Origin: Phycisphaerales bacterium
Lineage (GTDB): Bacteria > Planctomycetota > Phycisphaerae > Phycisphaerales > UBA1924
Direction of reading: 5' to 3'
Length of the DNA stretch: 64,000 nt
NCBI GenBank assembly: GCA_007693785.1
Contig: RECY01000028.1
Coordinates: forward strand, 186,001-250,000
In this document: in pieces, positions 43,088 to 50,634 of the stretch
Position numbering within the stretch: the stretch's first letter is position 1
Layout: the number at the start of each line of letters is the position of its first letter
The notes under the pieces: model-generated
The model's input: only the letters and a program-made list of their open reading frames with translations
The model's database searches: none
What the model was told of the DNA's origin: nothing
Translations under genes and position numbers: made by a program

Positions 43088-44452
43088 TCAGTTGCCGCCG
43101 CCCGGGATCGGGACCTCGGCGAACTGCTCGTCGTTGGTGTTCGGCTTGCCGGTGTTGGCGTAGTTGTTGGGGGTGGGATAGTTGCCGGTCGCGGCGAGCA
43201 CGGCCTGGGCCGTGTTCATGCTCCAGATGTTCTCCGCCCCGTTGCGGTTGCTGACGAAGAACAGGTCGTTGTTCCGCCCGAAGGTCGGCATCAGGTCGAC
43301 CGACCCGCCGTTGGTCAGGCGGACGTGGTTCATCCCGAAGGCGTCGACGAGGTGCAGGGCGGCCTCCTCGGGCTCGGCGTCGTGGAAGGTCGGCCACTGG
43401 CTCGGGTTCGGCACGCTCGCGTACACCACGAACTTCCCGTCCGGGCTCCACGTCGGGTTGATGAGCGCCGAGTAGTTGCTGTAGGCGATCTGCGTCTGGT
43501 TGACCGCCGAGCCCTGCTTGTAGTCCAGCGTCCACACGCTGAACGCACGCTCGCCGCGCTCACGCGAACGCTGGAAGACGATCTTGTCCGAGCCGTTGAC
43601 GCCCGTGCCGGGCGTGGGGCACCACTGCGGGAAGAGCCCGAAGCCGATGTGGTGGGCCATGCCCGTGTTGTTCAAGTCGACAACCCACAGCTCCCAGCGG
43701 CCCGAGACCTGCCCGAGGCGGCAGAAGACCAGGCTGCTCCCGTCCGGCGACCAGCTCGGGTGCAACTCGTGCGCGCCCTCGAAGGTCAGCTGGACGGCCT
43801 TGCCGCCGCTGGCGGGCATCACGAAGATGTCCCAGTTCCCGTTCCGGTCGCTCGCGAACGCGATCCGCTGCCCGCACGGGCTGACCGAGGGCATCACGTC
43901 GTTGAACGGGCTGTTGGTGAGTTGCGTCACGACCTGGCTGTTGATCGGGCGGACGTAGATGTCGGCGGTGGGGCGGTGCTGCGTGCTGCTGAAGACCAGG
44001 AAGCGACCGCACGGGGTGACGGTCGGGTCGAAGTCCGAGCCCTCGTGGGTGAAGGTGACCTGGCTGATGTTGCCGACGTCGGGCGAGTTGCCGAAGTGGT
44101 CGACCTCGGTCGGGAGGCTCGGGGCGAGGATGTCGCCGAAGAGGTTCAGGTTCGAGGCGTAGTCGAACCCGTGCCGGCTCGGCTGGTTGTTCTTGACCGG
44201 CACCTGGATCGAGCCGGCGCCGATGCTCGCGTTGGTGTACGGGTGACCGGCCTTGTTCTGGCCCCGCCGGTTGTGCCCGGGTTGGACTTCGGCGAAGCTC
44301 TCGCCCTCCCCCGCGGCGATGTACGCCGGCTCCGTGCTCTCCCAGTTGGCGGTCCGCGCCCCGCTCGTCGCGGTGTTCGCACAGCCGATCATCCCAAGGC
44401 TCGCACCCGCAAGGGCGACGAGCGTCCAGCGTCCGTTGGTCGCGATCGTCAT
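43088..44452 (-). CDS. TolB-like beta-propeller lipoprotein
   Basis: 454 aa. The N-terminus ends in SLGMIGC, a lipobox. The rest contains several WD40-like/PD40 beta-propeller blades of the TolB type: HEGSDFDPTVTPCGRFLVF, SPFNDVMPSVSPCGQRIAF, AHELHPSWSPDGSSLVF, ALINPTWSPDGKFVVY and SVDLMPTFGRNNDLFF. In place of SPDG the first two blades have TPCG and SPCG, with conserved Cys. TolB works in envelope integrity with Pal, but no tolA, tolQ, tolR or pal is near, so an independent surface or periplasmic role is likely. GGAG is 9 bp upstream of the ATG. Confidence 0.85.
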   Translation of the reverse strand: MTIATNGRWTLVALAGASLGMIGCANTATSGARTANWESTEPAYIAAGEGESFAEVQPGHNRRGQNKAGHPYTNASIGAGSIQVPVKNNQPSRHGFDYASNLNLFGDILAPSLPTEVDHFGNSPDVGNISQVTFTHEGSDFDPTVTPCGRFLVFSSTQHRPTADIYVRPINSQVVTQLTNSPFNDVMPSVSPCGQRIAFASDRNGNWDIFVMPASGGKAVQLTFEGAHELHPSWSPDGSSLVFCRLGQVSGRWELWVVDLNNTGMAHHIGFGLFPQWCPTPGTGVNGSDKIVFQRSRERGERAFSVWTLDYKQGSAVNQTQIAYSNYSALINPTWSPDGKFVVYASVPNPSQWPTFHDAEPEEAALHLVDAFGMNHVRLTNGGSVDLMPTFGRNNDLFFVSNRNGAENIWSMNTAQAVLAATGNYPTPNNYANTGKPNTNDEQFAEVPIPGGGN

Positions 44453-44893
44453 GGATCAGGTCTCCGTCGTTGCAGTCCCTTGCCGAGTTGGTCCCGACGC
44501 GATGCACGCGCCGGGCCCGAACGGGCCTCCACCCGATCCGACCGGCCGAATTCTGTGCCGGCCCGTGTTCGGCAGGGCTCCGCCTGCCAGTTGCCCACGG
44601 GCACCACGTTGATCTTCGGCCACTCGGTTTATCGGACGAGTCCGCGAGCCCCCTTGAGCCCGGTCCGAGCGGCTGTCCGGGATGCATCGGTCGGCACAAA
44701 GGGGGGCATGAGTCCGGGAAGCAAAATCCGAGAACCCGACGCCCGCATGATCGGACCACCGGCAAACCCCCCATCCGAACGGGCTTCGCAAGGGCCTCGC
44801 ACGAAACATGTTGGGCACGCGCGCACCGAGACCGCCCGAGCCCACGCCGTTCGCGAGCCCGGGCTCCGGGGAGGCAATCAGAATCGCCCGCGT
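44453..44893. other. Intergenic region upstream of the TolB-like gene
   Basis: 441 bp. It must carry the promoter of the minus-strand TolB-like gene and the 3' end of the small unknown gene. I see no convincing gene, hairpin with U tract or promoter pair; open frames here are arginine/proline/glycine-rich composition artefacts. Confidence 0.5.
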
Positions 44894-45163
44894 CTATTCC
44901 GGAGCGGCTTCACCGACGATCGCCGGCGTCTCCGCCCGGCGTTGCCAGGCCGACTGCGGGCCGCGCGGCTGCTGGGCGTTCACCAAGCGTTCCAGATAAT
45001 GCGCGAGGTTGGGCTCGCGGAAGCGGTCCAGGTACTCGCGCGTTGCGCTGGGGTTGATCTCGAGGATGCGGTGGACCAGTTGCTCCCTGGTCATCCGCGG
45101 TTCGGGCTCCGTCGTCGGTTCCACCGACGCCGCTCGCTGTAGGGGTTCAAACAGCGTGGACAC
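44894..45163 (-). CDS. Small protein of unknown function, uncertain start
   Basis: 89 aa if GTG at 45163 is the start (ACGGAG 9-10 bp before). The frame reads well and stays protein-like, with VSTLFEPLQRAASVEP, then MTREQLVHRILEINPSATREY, LDRFREPNLAHYLERL and VNAQQPRGPQSAWQRR. Helix-rich and charged, without a TM segment; probably cytosolic. The frame also makes sense upstream to about 45215 (LADGTEPN before the GTG), right after the purine-rich AGAAGGAGAG, but no ATG, GTG or TTG lies there; only CTG codons do. Either a rare start is used or the purine run serves something else. I do not recognise the family. Confidence 0.55.
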   Translation of the reverse strand: MSTLFEPLQRAASVEPTTEPEPRMTREQLVHRILEINPSATREYLDRFREPNLAHYLERLVNAQQPRGPQSAWQRRAETPAIVGEAAPE

Positions 45164-45329
45164 CTGGTTCGGCTCCGTCCCGTCGGCGAGCAGGCCGAGC
45201 GGGGTCTTGATGGGTTGTGGGTCTCTCCTTCTCCGAATGTCTGTCTTCGTCCAGACAGGCTGTGCGCGTGCAGAGGTTGCGCCGCGCGGGACGGCAAGGG
45301 CGCGGACGCGCAGCCCGTGCGCGAGGGCA

Positions 45330-45335
45330 TACCCT
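45330..45335 (+). promoter_or_regulatory. Possible -10 hexamer TACCCT before the unknown gene at 45341
   Basis: TACCCT ends 5 bp before the ATG, one base closer than the 6-bp layout at other genes. GAGGG at 45323-45327 is too far for a good Shine-Dalgarno. Weak. Confidence 0.3.
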
Positions 45336-45340
45336 CCGCC

Positions 45341-46030
45341 ATGCCGGACGCCTCGCTTCCCATCACGCACGCCACGCCTTCCGAAGCCGGGCGGCTCGAC
45401 CTGCCGGGCTTCGCAACGCTCATACCGGGCAATCCCGCCGAGGGTCTGCTCTGGGCTCGGGCCGGCGGCACCCCCGAGCAGGGGCGATGGCTGAGCTACG
45501 CCGGCTGGATCGGCGAGCAGCCCGGCGCGGGATTGGGTGTGTTCGCCCCCGATTTTGCGACTTGGGGCCCCACGGGGCGGACCTGCTGGCTCAAGATGCT
45601 CGCCGAGGCCGACGCTTATTTGAATGCGCACGACGAGCGGTGGTGCCTCCGCCCGCACGCCCGCCACCTGCTCCCGGACCCGCAGCAGTGCCTCAACCTG
45701 CTCCGCTCCCGGGCGGACCAAGAATCCGGCGGACCGGCACGGATCGAGCTGATCCTGGAGCCGACGGCTTTCCTCACACCCCAGATGCTCCCGACGGGTG
45801 AGGACCACATCGCCCGCGCCGTCGCGGCCCTCGGCGACCGCCCGGAGGTCGTCGCCCTGATCGCGACCAACGTGCGCACGGTGGCACGCGACGGAGCCGA
45901 GGCGGAGCTGGCGCTGTGTGAGGTGGAGGAGGGGGAGCTGCCGCCCGCGTGGATCCTGGAGCCGCTGGAGGCGATCGCGGCCCGGCGCGGGCTGCCGCTG
46001 TTCCGCCCGAGTCCGGCGCCGAGCGGGTGA
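45341..46030 (+). CDS. Protein of unknown function, possibly TIM-barrel-like
   Basis: 229 aa from ATG 45341 (MPDASLPITHATPSEAGRL); an earlier in-frame ATG at 45215 would add 42 Cys/Arg-rich residues that do not look like protein. The body reads GFATLIPGNPAEGLLWARAG, WCLRPHARHLLPDPQQCLNLL, GPARIELILEPTAFLTPQML, then DRPEVVALIATNVRTV and ends with GLPLFRPSP. Alternation of strand-like (IELILEP, VALIATN) and helical segments would suit a xylose-isomerase-like TIM barrel, in which an LEP strand and a later 'glxxD' strand recur, but no metal-binding set is complete. Function not assigned. nuoC follows 70 bp downstream on the same strand. Confidence 0.6.
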   Translation: MPDASLPITHATPSEAGRLDLPGFATLIPGNPAEGLLWARAGGTPEQGRWLSYAGWIGEQPGAGLGVFAPDFATWGPTGRTCWLKMLAEADAYLNAHDERWCLRPHARHLLPDPQQCLNLLRSRADQESGGPARIELILEPTAFLTPQMLPTGEDHIARAVAALGDRPEVVALIATNVRTVARDGAEAELALCEVEEGELPPAWILEPLEAIAARRGLPLFRPSPAPSG

Positions 46031-46100
46031 CGCCGGGCGAATCGAGCCCCTAAACTCCCGCGAAGCAGGCTTCACCCCGCACGAGAAAGCAGGCCGACGC

Positions 46101-46667
46101 ATGGCGACCGCACGCCCGACGCCCAATCTGGATCACCCGACGTTCAAGCTCGTCAAGGATCGCTTCCCGGGCAAGAAGTTCCGGGCGACCGAGTTCCGCG
46201 GGCAGAGCACGCTGATCGTCGAGCCCGAGGACGCGCACGAGGTGCTCGCGTTCCTCAAGACCGACCCGGCGGCCGTGTACAACTTCCTCAGCGACGTCAT
46301 CGGTATCGACTACCTCAACTACCCGGCCGAGATGCCGGGGCGGTTCGCCGTCGTCTACAACCTCTGCGCCTACAGCCGCGACGACCGGTTCTTTGTCAAG
46401 ACGTTCCTGGACCCCTCGATCCCGACCGACGGGATCGACGAGGACCCGGCGCTCTGGCTCGACAGCGTCTGCGACCTCTGGCCCGGGGCCGAGTGGCCCG
46501 AGCGCGAGGTCTTCGACATGTTCGGCGTCCGCTTCCGGAACCACCCGGACCTCCGGCGCATCCTCACGTGGGAGAGTTTCCCGGCCCACCCCCTCCGCAA
46601 GGACTACCCCCTCCGCGGACGCGGCGAGCGCGAGAGCTACAACGTCGTCGACCGCTCGTCGTCGTGA
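46101..46667 (+). CDS. nuoC: NADH-quinone oxidoreductase subunit C
   Basis: 188 aa, with AGCAGG about 8 bp before the ATG. The 30-kDa subunit of respiratory complex I; belongs to the peripheral arm and helps bind subunit D and the N2 cluster region. The signature WPEREVFDMFGVRF with HPDLRRIL (about residues 132-155) is intact, and the end LRKDYPLRG is typical. The first 60 residues match the N-terminal NuoC domain. No other nuo genes appear in this window; in most genomes nuoC stands with nuoA, B and D, so this is a solitary copy or a split operon. Confidence 0.94.
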   Translation: MATARPTPNLDHPTFKLVKDRFPGKKFRATEFRGQSTLIVEPEDAHEVLAFLKTDPAAVYNFLSDVIGIDYLNYPAEMPGRFAVVYNLCAYSRDDRFFVKTFLDPSIPTDGIDEDPALWLDSVCDLWPGAEWPEREVFDMFGVRFRNHPDLRRILTWESFPAHPLRKDYPLRGRGERESYNVVDRSSS

Positions 46668-46718
46668 GCGGCAGAGAGCCAGATCGCAAAGTGACAAATC
46701 GCCAGATCCGGATCCGGC

Positions 46719-46853
46719 GATGTGCCACCGACCTCTTCTGAGCGGTCAGTGCTCTGTTTCTATCGCTCCTTCAACGCTCTCGATCCGGAAGGTGAGGGGC
46801 GGGAGGGGCGAAGGAGTGGGAGCACTGACCTTCGGAAAGGTCAGTGGCACATC
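46719..46853. repeat. REP-like inverted pair, family with GTGCCAC(C/T)GACC
   Basis: Left arm 46719-46754 and right arm 46820-46853 are near-identical in inverted orientation (GATGTGCCAC outermost, GGTCAGTGCTC innermost). Each arm is itself a small palindrome: CACCGACC/GGTCAGTG on the left and CACTGACC/GGTCAGTG on the right, the latter with a TTCGGAAA loop. This is the layout of bacterial interspersed mosaic elements (paired REPs) between genes. It fills the gap after nuoC and ends just before the convergent LPS gene. Confidence 0.7.
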
Positions 46854-46876
46854 CGGAGGGATGGTTCTTCGCCCAT

Positions 46877-49800
46877 TTACCGCGGCGTGGTGATCGGGCC
46901 GGGGCGGCGCAGGTCGATGCGTCCGGTGGTGAGATCCCAGGTCAGCCCCTCGGCCGTCACGGCGGTCCCGGCTGAGCCGTCGAACATCGTCAGGCGGTTG
47001 CCCGTCGCGGCCGCCGCGCGGGCGTTGCCCGTGTCGGCGTCGTAGAACAACTCGTCCGCGACGACCTCGCGCCCGCCCGAGCGCAGGTAGACCGCGCCCG
47101 TCGCGATCGCTTCGCGCAGGCGTCCGGCGCTGTCGTCGCCGGTCGCCTCCGCGTCGTCGTCGCGCAGGCGACCGGTGAGGCGTTCGCACTCCAGGTCGGT
47201 GATCTCGCCGTCGCCGGCGCGCCGGTGGGTGAGGCGGACGCGTCGGCGGAGGTCGAACGTGTCCGCACCGCGGTCGAAGGTCATCCCGCCGTCCCAATCG
47301 AACAGCGCGTCCCCGCGCGCGATCCCGCCGCTCGCCCCGGCCCCGGGGCCCGAGTCGGCGTCCTGCAGATCGCGGATGAACAACCGTCCCGGCCCGGGCA
47401 CGTCCAGCGTGTCGAGCACGCCGTCGCCCTCGACCTGCTCGCCCTCCAGGTACAGGATCCGGCGCACGCGCCCGGCGTCGTACCCGCGGCTCTCCACACG
47501 CACCCGCTCGCCCGGCGTCTCGCTCGTCGCGACGAACGAACGCAGCCCGCGGCCCTCACCCGCGTCGAACGCCGAGCCTTCGCCGCTCGCACGGTCCGCC
47601 TCGGCCGGGGTGAGCAGCACGCGGACGCGGTCGGCCGCGATGGTGTCCCGGCTCACGCCCGCCAGCTCGGCACGCGCCTCGACGTCGCCCGAGGCTTCGA
47701 GCAGGCCGGCGAGGTCGTCGAAGAACATCCGCCCGAGCCACGTCGCCTCGATCTCCTGCGCGCCCTCGCTGGTTTCCGGCGGCGTGCGCAAGAACCGGCC
47801 CGCGCCGATGATCTCGACCGTCCGCGCCAGCCCGTCGAGCTGGATCGCGCCGCCCTCGATCCGCGTGTCGCGCACGCCGACGAAGGCGTCGTCGCCGATC
47901 AGCTCGGCCTGCTGCACGGGCACACGCGCGATCAATCGCTCGGCCGCGCCGCGTACGCCGTCGTCGCCCGTGATCCGCACGTCGCCCTGCGCAAAGACCT
48001 GATCGATCTCGACCGAGCCCGTGTCGTCGCGGAAGAGCTGCGCTTCGAGCAGGTCGGCGTCGAGCGACTGCTCGCCCCGCTCGACACGGACCTCGCCCCG
48101 GGCGAGGAGGTTGGTCGGGTCGAAGGGCTCCCGCGTGTCGGGGCTTCGCGGGTCGTCGAAGGCGACGTCGACCAGCTCGCGGGCGCGGAGCGAGCCGCCG
48201 CGGCCGTCGGTCGCGACCGCGTTCTCGCGGACGACCAGGCGGCGCAGCGCCGTGTCCGATCGCTCGGAGCTTTCGAACTGGGCGCGGAGAAACCCGCCAC
48301 GGATCTCGGCCCGCCCGTCGGTGGCGCGGACGTCGCCGTTGAACATCGCCTCGCGGAGCACGCCCGTCGCGTTGCCGTTCTCGGTGTCAAAGGTGAAGTC
48401 GGCGTGCTCGCGCCAGGAAATCGCGGCCTCGGCGTCCTCGGGCAGTCGAGTCCCGCCGAGCCCGCGCAGCTCCCCCGCAACGGGCACGCGGGCGAGCCCG
48501 GTCGAGAGCCCGGCCTCGAGGCGGCTGGTCACGATCCGCCCGGCCTCCTGCGCGCGCACGTCCACGCCCTCGGCGACGGCGCTGATCAGCACCAGCTCCC
48601 GTCGCGTCGCGGCGTACCGCAGCTCGTCGCAGACACCCTCCACGCGGAGCTCGTCGTCGCTGAACCGCAGCGTCCCCGGGGCGGCGGTCATGCGCATCGC
48701 GGCGTCGTCGTTCGTGAGCTGGCGCGGGCGGTCGCCCAGCGGGCGGAGCACGAGCGGGCCGGACCATGTGGCCGTGATCGGGTGCGTGAAATCGGCGCTC
48801 TCCCCGCGTTCGGCGATCGCGTCCTGCGTGCTCACGGGCTGCGCCGTCGCGTGGGCGAGCGCGCTCAGCATCGGCAGCACGGGCAGTTGTGGTGTGAACG
48901 AGGGCGTCGGCACCCGCGCGGCCCGCTCGCCGAACGCACCGGGCGCGAGGCGGTTGCCCACCAGACGCGCCCAGAGCTCCAAGCGGTCCGCGTCGATCCG
49001 TCGCCCGGGCTGCTCGATCCGCACGGGCCCCGCGACGTCCACGCTGTAAAACTGCTCCCGCGGGACGCTCGGCGCGGGGAACGGGGTGGCGGGCTCGCCC
49101 GGCCTCGGCGCGGCCCCTTCGCCGCTCGGCCCGCCCGCGACGCGATCCGGCGCGGGCGCGGGGGTCGGCGCGGGAGACTCGGACGCGAGCGCGTCGCCCG
49201 CGCCCGTCGGCGGGGTGTACACGAGGCGGCCGTCGCGCTGGATCTCGAGGCGTTCGATGCGTTCGCGGGTCTCGCTGTAGAGCGCGCGGACGCCGGTGCC
49301 GGCGAAGTCGAGCTCGGCGCTGGTGATCTCCAGGCGATCGTCGGTCGCGATCTCGTTGACGGTGAAGTCGAACTCGAGGCGATCGACGCGGGCGGTGAGC
49401 GCGGGCGCGAGCGTGTCGGGGTCGATCGTGCCGGTCAGTTCGCGGATCGTCTCGGGGTCGTAGGCGCGGATGAGCACGCCCCCCGCGAGGACGCCCGCCT
49501 CCGGGCGTCGGTCCTGCTGCCCGACCATGACAAAATCGCCGCGGTCGGCGCGGACGTGGACAGCCGAGCCGTCGCGCTGGTAGATCCACGCGCGGGGCTG
49601 CCCGACGGCGTACCGCTGCACGCCGGTGGGCTCGATCGTGTCGTAGACGAGCTCGCTCTGGAGGCGTTCGGGGTCGTCGCGGTCCATGAACTGGAGGACG
49701 CCGGCCCGTCCGGCGGCGGCGGGCGCGTCGTCGCCCCGGAGCCCGCCGGGGACGAGCGCGGGGGCGGGCGGGTCCTCGTCATCGCGGTCGCGCGAGGGCG

Positions 49801-49909
49801 AGCCGGGGCCGGCGCCCTGGACGATGAAGAAGAGCACGATCGCGCCGAGCGCGATCGCGACGCCGCCGGCGGCGGCGAGGCCGAGGGTTTGCGTGCTGAG
49901 GCGGGCCAA
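46877..49909 (-). CDS. Giant LptC/OstA-like LPS-assembly protein
   Basis: 1010 aa from TTG at 49909, supported by AAGGAG 10 bp upstream. An N-terminal TM helix (about residues 8-30) leads into a long periplasmic region. Recurrent strands of the OstA/LptA/LptC type are visible: VHVRADRGDFVMVG near 115, then REQFYSVDVAGPVRIEQPGRR, and near the end FDLRRRVRLTHRRAG and ATGNRLTMFDGSAGTAV. LptA/C subunits bridge LPS from the inner to the outer membrane, and single ones are about 150-200 aa; here several modules appear concatenated with Pro/Ala-rich linkers. It is next to kdsC and kdsD, the same neighbourhood as lptC-lptA in enterobacteria. lptB is not in the window. Naming as lptC, lptA or lptD-like is left open. 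Confidence 0.78.
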   Translation of the reverse strand: MARLSTQTLGLAAAGGVAIALGAIVLFFIVQGAGPGSPSRDRDDEDPPAPALVPGGLRGDDAPAAAGRAGVLQFMDRDDPERLQSELVYDTIEPTGVQRYAVGQPRAWIYQRDGSAVHVRADRGDFVMVGQQDRRPEAGVLAGGVLIRAYDPETIRELTGTIDPDTLAPALTARVDRLEFDFTVNEIATDDRLEITSAELDFAGTGVRALYSETRERIERLEIQRDGRLVYTPPTGAGDALASESPAPTPAPAPDRVAGGPSGEGAAPRPGEPATPFPAPSVPREQFYSVDVAGPVRIEQPGRRIDADRLELWARLVGNRLAPGAFGERAARVPTPSFTPQLPVLPMLSALAHATAQPVSTQDAIAERGESADFTHPITATWSGPLVLRPLGDRPRQLTNDDAAMRMTAAPGTLRFSDDELRVEGVCDELRYAATRRELVLISAVAEGVDVRAQEAGRIVTSRLEAGLSTGLARVPVAGELRGLGGTRLPEDAEAAISWREHADFTFDTENGNATGVLREAMFNGDVRATDGRAEIRGGFLRAQFESSERSDTALRRLVVRENAVATDGRGGSLRARELVDVAFDDPRSPDTREPFDPTNLLARGEVRVERGEQSLDADLLEAQLFRDDTGSVEIDQVFAQGDVRITGDDGVRGAAERLIARVPVQQAELIGDDAFVGVRDTRIEGGAIQLDGLARTVEIIGAGRFLRTPPETSEGAQEIEATWLGRMFFDDLAGLLEASGDVEARAELAGVSRDTIAADRVRVLLTPAEADRASGEGSAFDAGEGRGLRSFVATSETPGERVRVESRGYDAGRVRRILYLEGEQVEGDGVLDTLDVPGPGRLFIRDLQDADSGPGAGASGGIARGDALFDWDGGMTFDRGADTFDLRRRVRLTHRRAGDGEITDLECERLTGRLRDDDAEATGDDSAGRLREAIATGAVYLRSGGREVVADELFYDADTGNARAAAATGNRLTMFDGSAGTAVTAEGLTWDLTTGRIDLRRPGPITTPR

Positions 49910-49952
49910 CGGACGGACGCTCCTTCCCCGGTCGCTCGGCCCCTGCGGGGCC

Positions 49953-50486
49953 TCACGCGGTCGTGTCGGTCTGATCGTATCGGGCGAGGAGTTCCGCGAG
50001 GGCCCCGCGGGCGCCGAGCAGGTGATTCACCGCGTCGCGCACCGCCCCGCGCCCGCCCGGGCGTGGGGTGACGTAGGCCGCCCGGGCCCGCAGCTCGGGC
50101 TCGGCGTCCGCGACCGCGACGGGGAGCCCGACCGCCCGCATCGGCGGCAGGTCCGGCCAGTCGTCGCCGATGAACGCAACCCGGGCCAGCTCGATCCCGC
50201 GTCGTGCGCACAGGCGCTTCAGGTCCGCGAGCTTGTCGGTCGAGCCCTGGACGACGTCGTCGATGCGCAGCTCGGCCGCCCGGCGTTCAACGGCCTCGCT
50301 CGTTCGCCCCGTGATGATCGCCGATCGGAGCCCGGCGCGTCGCCAGAGCGTGAGCCCGAAGCCGTCGCGCGTGCTGAAGCTCTTGGTTTCGAGCTCGCCC
50401 GAGCCGAGCGTGACGCGCCCGTCGGTGAGGACGCCGTCGACGTCGAGGACGAGCAACTCGATGACGGCGGGGTCGGTGAAGGGCAC
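49953..50486 (-). CDS. kdsC: 3-deoxy-D-manno-octulosonate 8-phosphate phosphatase (HAD family)
   Basis: 177 aa from GTG 50486, with GGAG 7-8 bp upstream. The frame stays open to an ATG at 50618, but those 44 residues are encoded by the REP-like repeat and are not credible. HAD motif I is DVDGVLTDG (nucleophile Asp15, acid Asp17), with IITGRTSEAV (motif II) and FIGDDWPDL (motif IV) in the right order, and lack of a large cap domain fits KdsC. It removes phosphate from Kdo-8-P in Kdo synthesis. Stop 44 bp before the LPS-assembly gene; preceded by kdsD on the same strand. Confidence 0.92.
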   Translation of the reverse strand: MPFTDPAVIELLVLDVDGVLTDGRVTLGSGELETKSFSTRDGFGLTLWRRAGLRSAIITGRTSEAVERRAAELRIDDVVQGSTDKLADLKRLCARRGIELARVAFIGDDWPDLPPMRAVGLPVAVADAEPELRARAAYVTPRPGGRGAVRDAVNHLLGARGALAELLARYDQTDTTA

Positions 50487-50516
50487 GGGGGGCTCCGGGA
50501 GGGGACTTCGATTCTG

Positions 50517-50619
50517 GGTGGCACAGCTCTCCGAGCTGTGTGTTTGTGGAGGGCTGTTTCTGGATAGTGAAGCTGTGGGGAGGATGTGGGAGGGACACAG
50601 GTCGGAGACCTGTGCCACC
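50517..50619. repeat. REP-like inverted pair, family GTGGCACAG..CTGTG
   Basis: Left arm 50517-50541 and right arm 50595-50619 are 25-bp inverted copies. Each is itself a hairpin: CACAGCT-CTCCG-AGCTGTG on the left and CACAGGT-CGGAG-ACCTGTG on the right, so the base changes between arms are compensatory within each hairpin. Both begin with GTGG outside, like the tetranucleotide head of REPs linked to RAYT transposases (family knowledge). No RAYT gene is in the window. Confidence 0.8.
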
Positions 50620-50634
50620 TAGGGGCCGGGCCGA

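Noticed and set aside
47225-50071. 948-codon plus-strand frame opposite the LPS-assembly gene
   Set aside because: Antisense shadow with repetitive Arg/Ala/Val/Glu composition; the minus strand has TM, SD and OstA-like strands.
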